DNA of 6,811 nucleotides, taken from positions 1 to 6,811 of the forward strand of contig JAQTMA010000156.1 in NCBI GenBank assembly GCA_028714615.1. The letters run 5' to 3'. Below the pieces are notes generated by a model. That model was not told where the DNA came from. It did no database searches and saw nothing but the letters and a program-made list of their open reading frames with translations. The DNA comes from Anaerolineaceae bacterium. GTDB lineage: Bacteria > Chloroflexota > Anaerolineae > Anaerolineales > Anaerolineaceae. Shown in pieces: positions 5,136 through 6,811 of this stretch. How positions within the stretch are numbered: position 1 is the stretch's first letter; the number at the start of each line of letters is the position of its first letter. A program made the position numbers and the translations under genes.

Positions 5136-6068
5136 GTACGTGATCGGTGTAATATTCCGCCGCGAAGGGGGGGGATTATCCGCTCCCTGTCGCGGGTAAT
5201 AAAACGCTTGTTTGAGCGGCCAGGTGAGCGGACCGGAGCTCCGGAAACCCTGGTAGGTGCCCCAGAACTGGTACCAGCGGAACCAGAAGACACCGCGCCA
5301 AACCTTCCCCAGACACCCCTGGCGAGCAGCCTCCCGCAGGTCCGCCCGCAGGTTAGCGCGCAGCAGACGCATCAGATCGCCAAAATGGAACTGCTCCTGA
5401 GGGTAAATTTGCTTGAATGCCATCCCCTCACGCCGGTAGCGGTTGAACACCCCGCGAGGCGTCTCCTGGTGCAGGTGGATAACCTCGGCCGCGGGCACGT
5501 AAGCGACGCGCAGACCTTGTTCGGTCAACCAACGTGCCCAGGCCAGGTCTTCCAACCCGGGCAAGCTCTCATCGTAGGGGTGCTGCTCCCACAGCGAACG
5601 GCGAATAGCGGCGTTGGCATTATTACAGAACGGGTGCGATTGGAACGGCTGAGTCTGGTCCGGGTACCACTGACGGAAGATCTGGCGCTCAGCAAACAGG
5701 GTGCTTTCTCCGCCCCGCTGCTTGCCGTAGCTCAGCCCGACCTGCGGGTCCACCAGCGGCTCGAGCAGACGCTCCAACCAGTCGGGGTAGACCGGGTAAA
5801 CGTGTGCGCTGGCAATAACTACGAGCTCGCTATCCGCCACGGCGATCCCCTGATTGAGCGAGCGCCCGAAGGTGAAATCATCCGGGCGGATATGCACCAC
5901 CTGTACGCCGGCTTGCTCCGCCATCGGTACGGTGGCGTCAGTAGAGCCCGAATCGACCAGGACGATCCGAATTTCTTGAAGGGACTGCTGCCGGATACCG
6001 GCCAGCAAGCGTCCCAGGTGTCTCTCTTCGTTGTACGCGCGGATAACGATCGAGCAGATGGCGGTCAT
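5121..6068 (-). CDS. Family 2 glycosyltransferase (rhamnosyltransferase-like subgroup)
   Basis: A 315-residue GT-A enzyme. CSIVIRAYNEE (5-15) is the first strand, VDSGSTD at 38-44 binds the nucleotide, and FGRSLNQGI is at 67-75. The metal-site position reads SAHVYP (87-92) instead of a classic DxD, as in a known GT2 subgroup that includes rhamnosyltransferase-like enzymes. CNNANAAIRRSLW (148-160) and GLEDLAWARWL (171-181), with E173-D174, complete the catalytic domain. The C-terminal part is Trp/aromatic-rich (VWRGVFWFRWYQFWG, 256-270) and may lie on the membrane. Donor unknown. It starts with ATG overlapping the previous stop by 4 bp (ATGA). The C-terminus is unusual: an 8-C run encodes part of NPPPS (298-302), and the last four residues KDEG plus the stop come from the repeat of the adjoining insert, so the native tail was probably replaced. 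Confidence 0.93.
   Translation of the reverse strand: MTAICSIVIRAYNEERHLGRLLAGIRQQSLQEIRIVLVDSGSTDATVPMAEQAGVQVVHIRPDDFTFGRSLNQGIAVADSELVVIASAHVYPVYPDWLERLLEPLVDPQVGLSYGKQRGGESTLFAERQIFRQWYPDQTQPFQSHPFCNNANAAIRRSLWEQHPYDESLPGLEDLAWARWLTEQGLRVAYVPAAEVIHLHQETPRGVFNRYRREGMAFKQIYPQEQFHFGDLMRLLRANLRADLREAARQGCLGKVWRGVFWFRWYQFWGTYQGFRSSGPLTWPLKQAFYYPRQGADNPPPSRRNITPITYKDEG
5167..5174 (-). repeat. C8 homopolymer tract near the 3' end of the GT2 gene
   Basis: Eight consecutive C on the coding strand (8 G on the plus strand) lie 15 codons before the stop, within the codons for NPPPS. Such tracts are prone to slippage or sequencing error. Loss or gain of one C would change only the last 15-20 residues, because the heptamer repeat just downstream stops all three frames. 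Confidence 0.75.
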
Positions 6069-6811
6069 GTGTCCAGGAGGAACGGCGAGCCTTGAAGAAT
6101 GCCGGAGGAGACGATGCGCAACGTATCCGAGTGACCGGTGAGCAAGTCCTGCCAGGTGAAAGATTTCAGCCGCACATACCCCGTCCAGATTCCATCCTGC
6201 TCCAGGAACTCTCCGAATGGCAACGAGCTACGAAAGATCTGGTAAAACAGGAAGCGGCGGGCATTCGCGCGGTGCTCCGGGGGAACCACCAGGCTTTCCG
6301 CAGTCAGGAATTGCTCTGCCTGGCGGCGGAAGGCGCGCACGGTTTGGGGGAAGAAAACGGTGGGCAATTGGGTGAAGCGCGCTCGCCCGCCGGATAATAC
6401 GGCTGATCCCAGGATGGCAGCTTCCAGGCCAATGGTGGAATTGTAGATCATGACGAACTTGGAGCGCTGGATCAACTCATACGAACTAAAATACTCCTCG
6501 GCGCCCACAAATTGGACGTTTGGAAGGGTTTGAACGGCATTCTGTGAAACCCAGGCTGCCACCGATTCGCGACTTTCTTTGCCTAGCCGGCTCTCATCCG
6601 GGTGAGCGCGCAACACGAACAATGTTTCTGGGTGGGTGCGCATCAGCTCCAGGATGCAATCCAACCAGGCAAACATATGCGGGAAGACCGCATTCGCGTG
6701 GCCCTGGCTGGTATCGAAGACCACGTTGGTGAAGACGGGCACCACCTGCTTGAACTGCCCGGCGTGTTTCCAAAAATCCTCCCCAAGCGTCTGCATTTCT
6801 GGCCAGAATCG
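6065..6811 (-). CDS. Partial capsule-polysaccharide-synthesis-like protein (GT-B C-terminal half)
   Basis: The frame is open through the right edge (RFWPE precedes the first visible Met at 6796), so the N-terminus lies outside; 248 residues are visible. Counting from the edge, FVLRAHPDESR (65-75), VQFVGAEEYFSSYELI (99-114) and IYNSTIGLEAAILG (122-135) resemble the C-terminal donor-binding domain of GT-B proteins of the Capsule_synth/KpsS-like group. In that fold a His-bearing loop and an NSTxGLEA loop contact the nucleotide sugar. A likely role is transfer or initiation of a capsule or exopolysaccharide chain in the cytoplasm. The final 100 residues are a family-variable tail. It ends in TGA at 6065-6067, overlapping the next ATG by 4 bp. 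A related epimerase or polysaccharide pyruvyl-type GT-B protein is a less likely alternative. Confidence 0.78.
   Translation of the reverse strand, partial: RFWPEMQTLGEDFWKHAGQFKQVVPVFTNVVFDTSQGHANAVFPHMFAWLDCILELMRTHPETLFVLRAHPDESRLGKESRESVAAWVSQNAVQTLPNVQFVGAEEYFSSYELIQRSKFVMIYNSTIGLEAAILGSAVLSGGRARFTQLPTVFFPQTVRAFRRQAEQFLTAESLVVPPEHRANARRFLFYQIFRSSLPFGEFLEQDGIWTGYVRLKSFTWQDLLTGHSDTLRIVSSGILQGSPFLLDT

Noticed and set aside
4681..5179. 10-bp direct repeat GGGGGATTAT at 4681-4690 and 5170-5179 as a target-site duplication
   Set aside because: The left copy lies inside the inverted repeats and the right copy outside, so they cannot be the two sides of one insertion; probably chance.
5031..6095. 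354-codon open frame on the plus strand
   Set aside because: It is antisense to the GT2, whose motifs are clear, and its start translates the reversed heptamer repeat (HPSSF-type residues). It has no recognisable domain.

Overview
This 6.8 kb window is a stretch of a surface-polysaccharide (capsule, O-antigen-like or exopolysaccharide) biosynthesis cluster. Every supportable gene lies on the minus strand, so the cluster reads from right to left. Codon use is GC-rich (sampled rows about 60-67% GC). The gene set and the scattered heptamer repeats (GGATGAA / TTCATCC) suggest an environmental bacterium, possibly Chloroflexota/Anaerolineae. That placement rests on recollection of similar loci and is only moderately secure. 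No rRNA, tRNA or CRISPR array is visible.

Layout in transcription order: a partial GT-B/capsule-synthesis-like protein (enters from the right edge to 6065); a GT2 glycosyltransferase with an ATGA overlap (6068-5121); a compact AT-rich insert (about 4590-5135) holding a broken four-helix-bundle (S23/IVP family) gene; a NeuA-like CMP-sugar synthetase (4585-3914); a D-2-hydroxyacid dehydrogenase (3857-2907); a short-chain dehydrogenase (2890-2129); a DUF115/MptE-like protein with motifs resembling GT42 sialyltransferases (2132-1320); a second GT2 (1316-378); and a partial multi-membrane-span protein, probably a GT-C glycosyltransferase, that leaves at the left edge (377-1). Apart from the insert, junctions are tight (4-bp overlaps or gaps of 0-56 bp), as in one operon.

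The metabolic core (cytidylyltransferase, two NAD(P)-dependent oxidoreductases and a DUF115/GT42-like protein) suggests that an acidic sugar or hydroxy-acid is made, activated as a CMP derivative and transferred, with the GT2, GT-B and GT-C proteins adding other residues. The substrate cannot be read from the sequence, and no NeuB-type synthase lies in the window.

The most unusual part is the insert at 4590-5135. A four-helix-bundle gene with a strong ribosome binding site is bounded by 31-bp inverted repeats (4597-4627 and 5105-5135, 28/31 matches) built from a 7-bp unit containing TGA. Because 7 is not a multiple of 3, translation entering the insert from either side meets stops in all three frames, while the outward reading is open. 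The insert supplies the last four residues and stop codon of the upstream GT2 and abuts the neuA start codon, where no Shine-Dalgarno is visible. The four-helix gene itself carries one in-frame TAG at codon 37. This looks like a small non-autonomous mobile element adapted to insert within operons.
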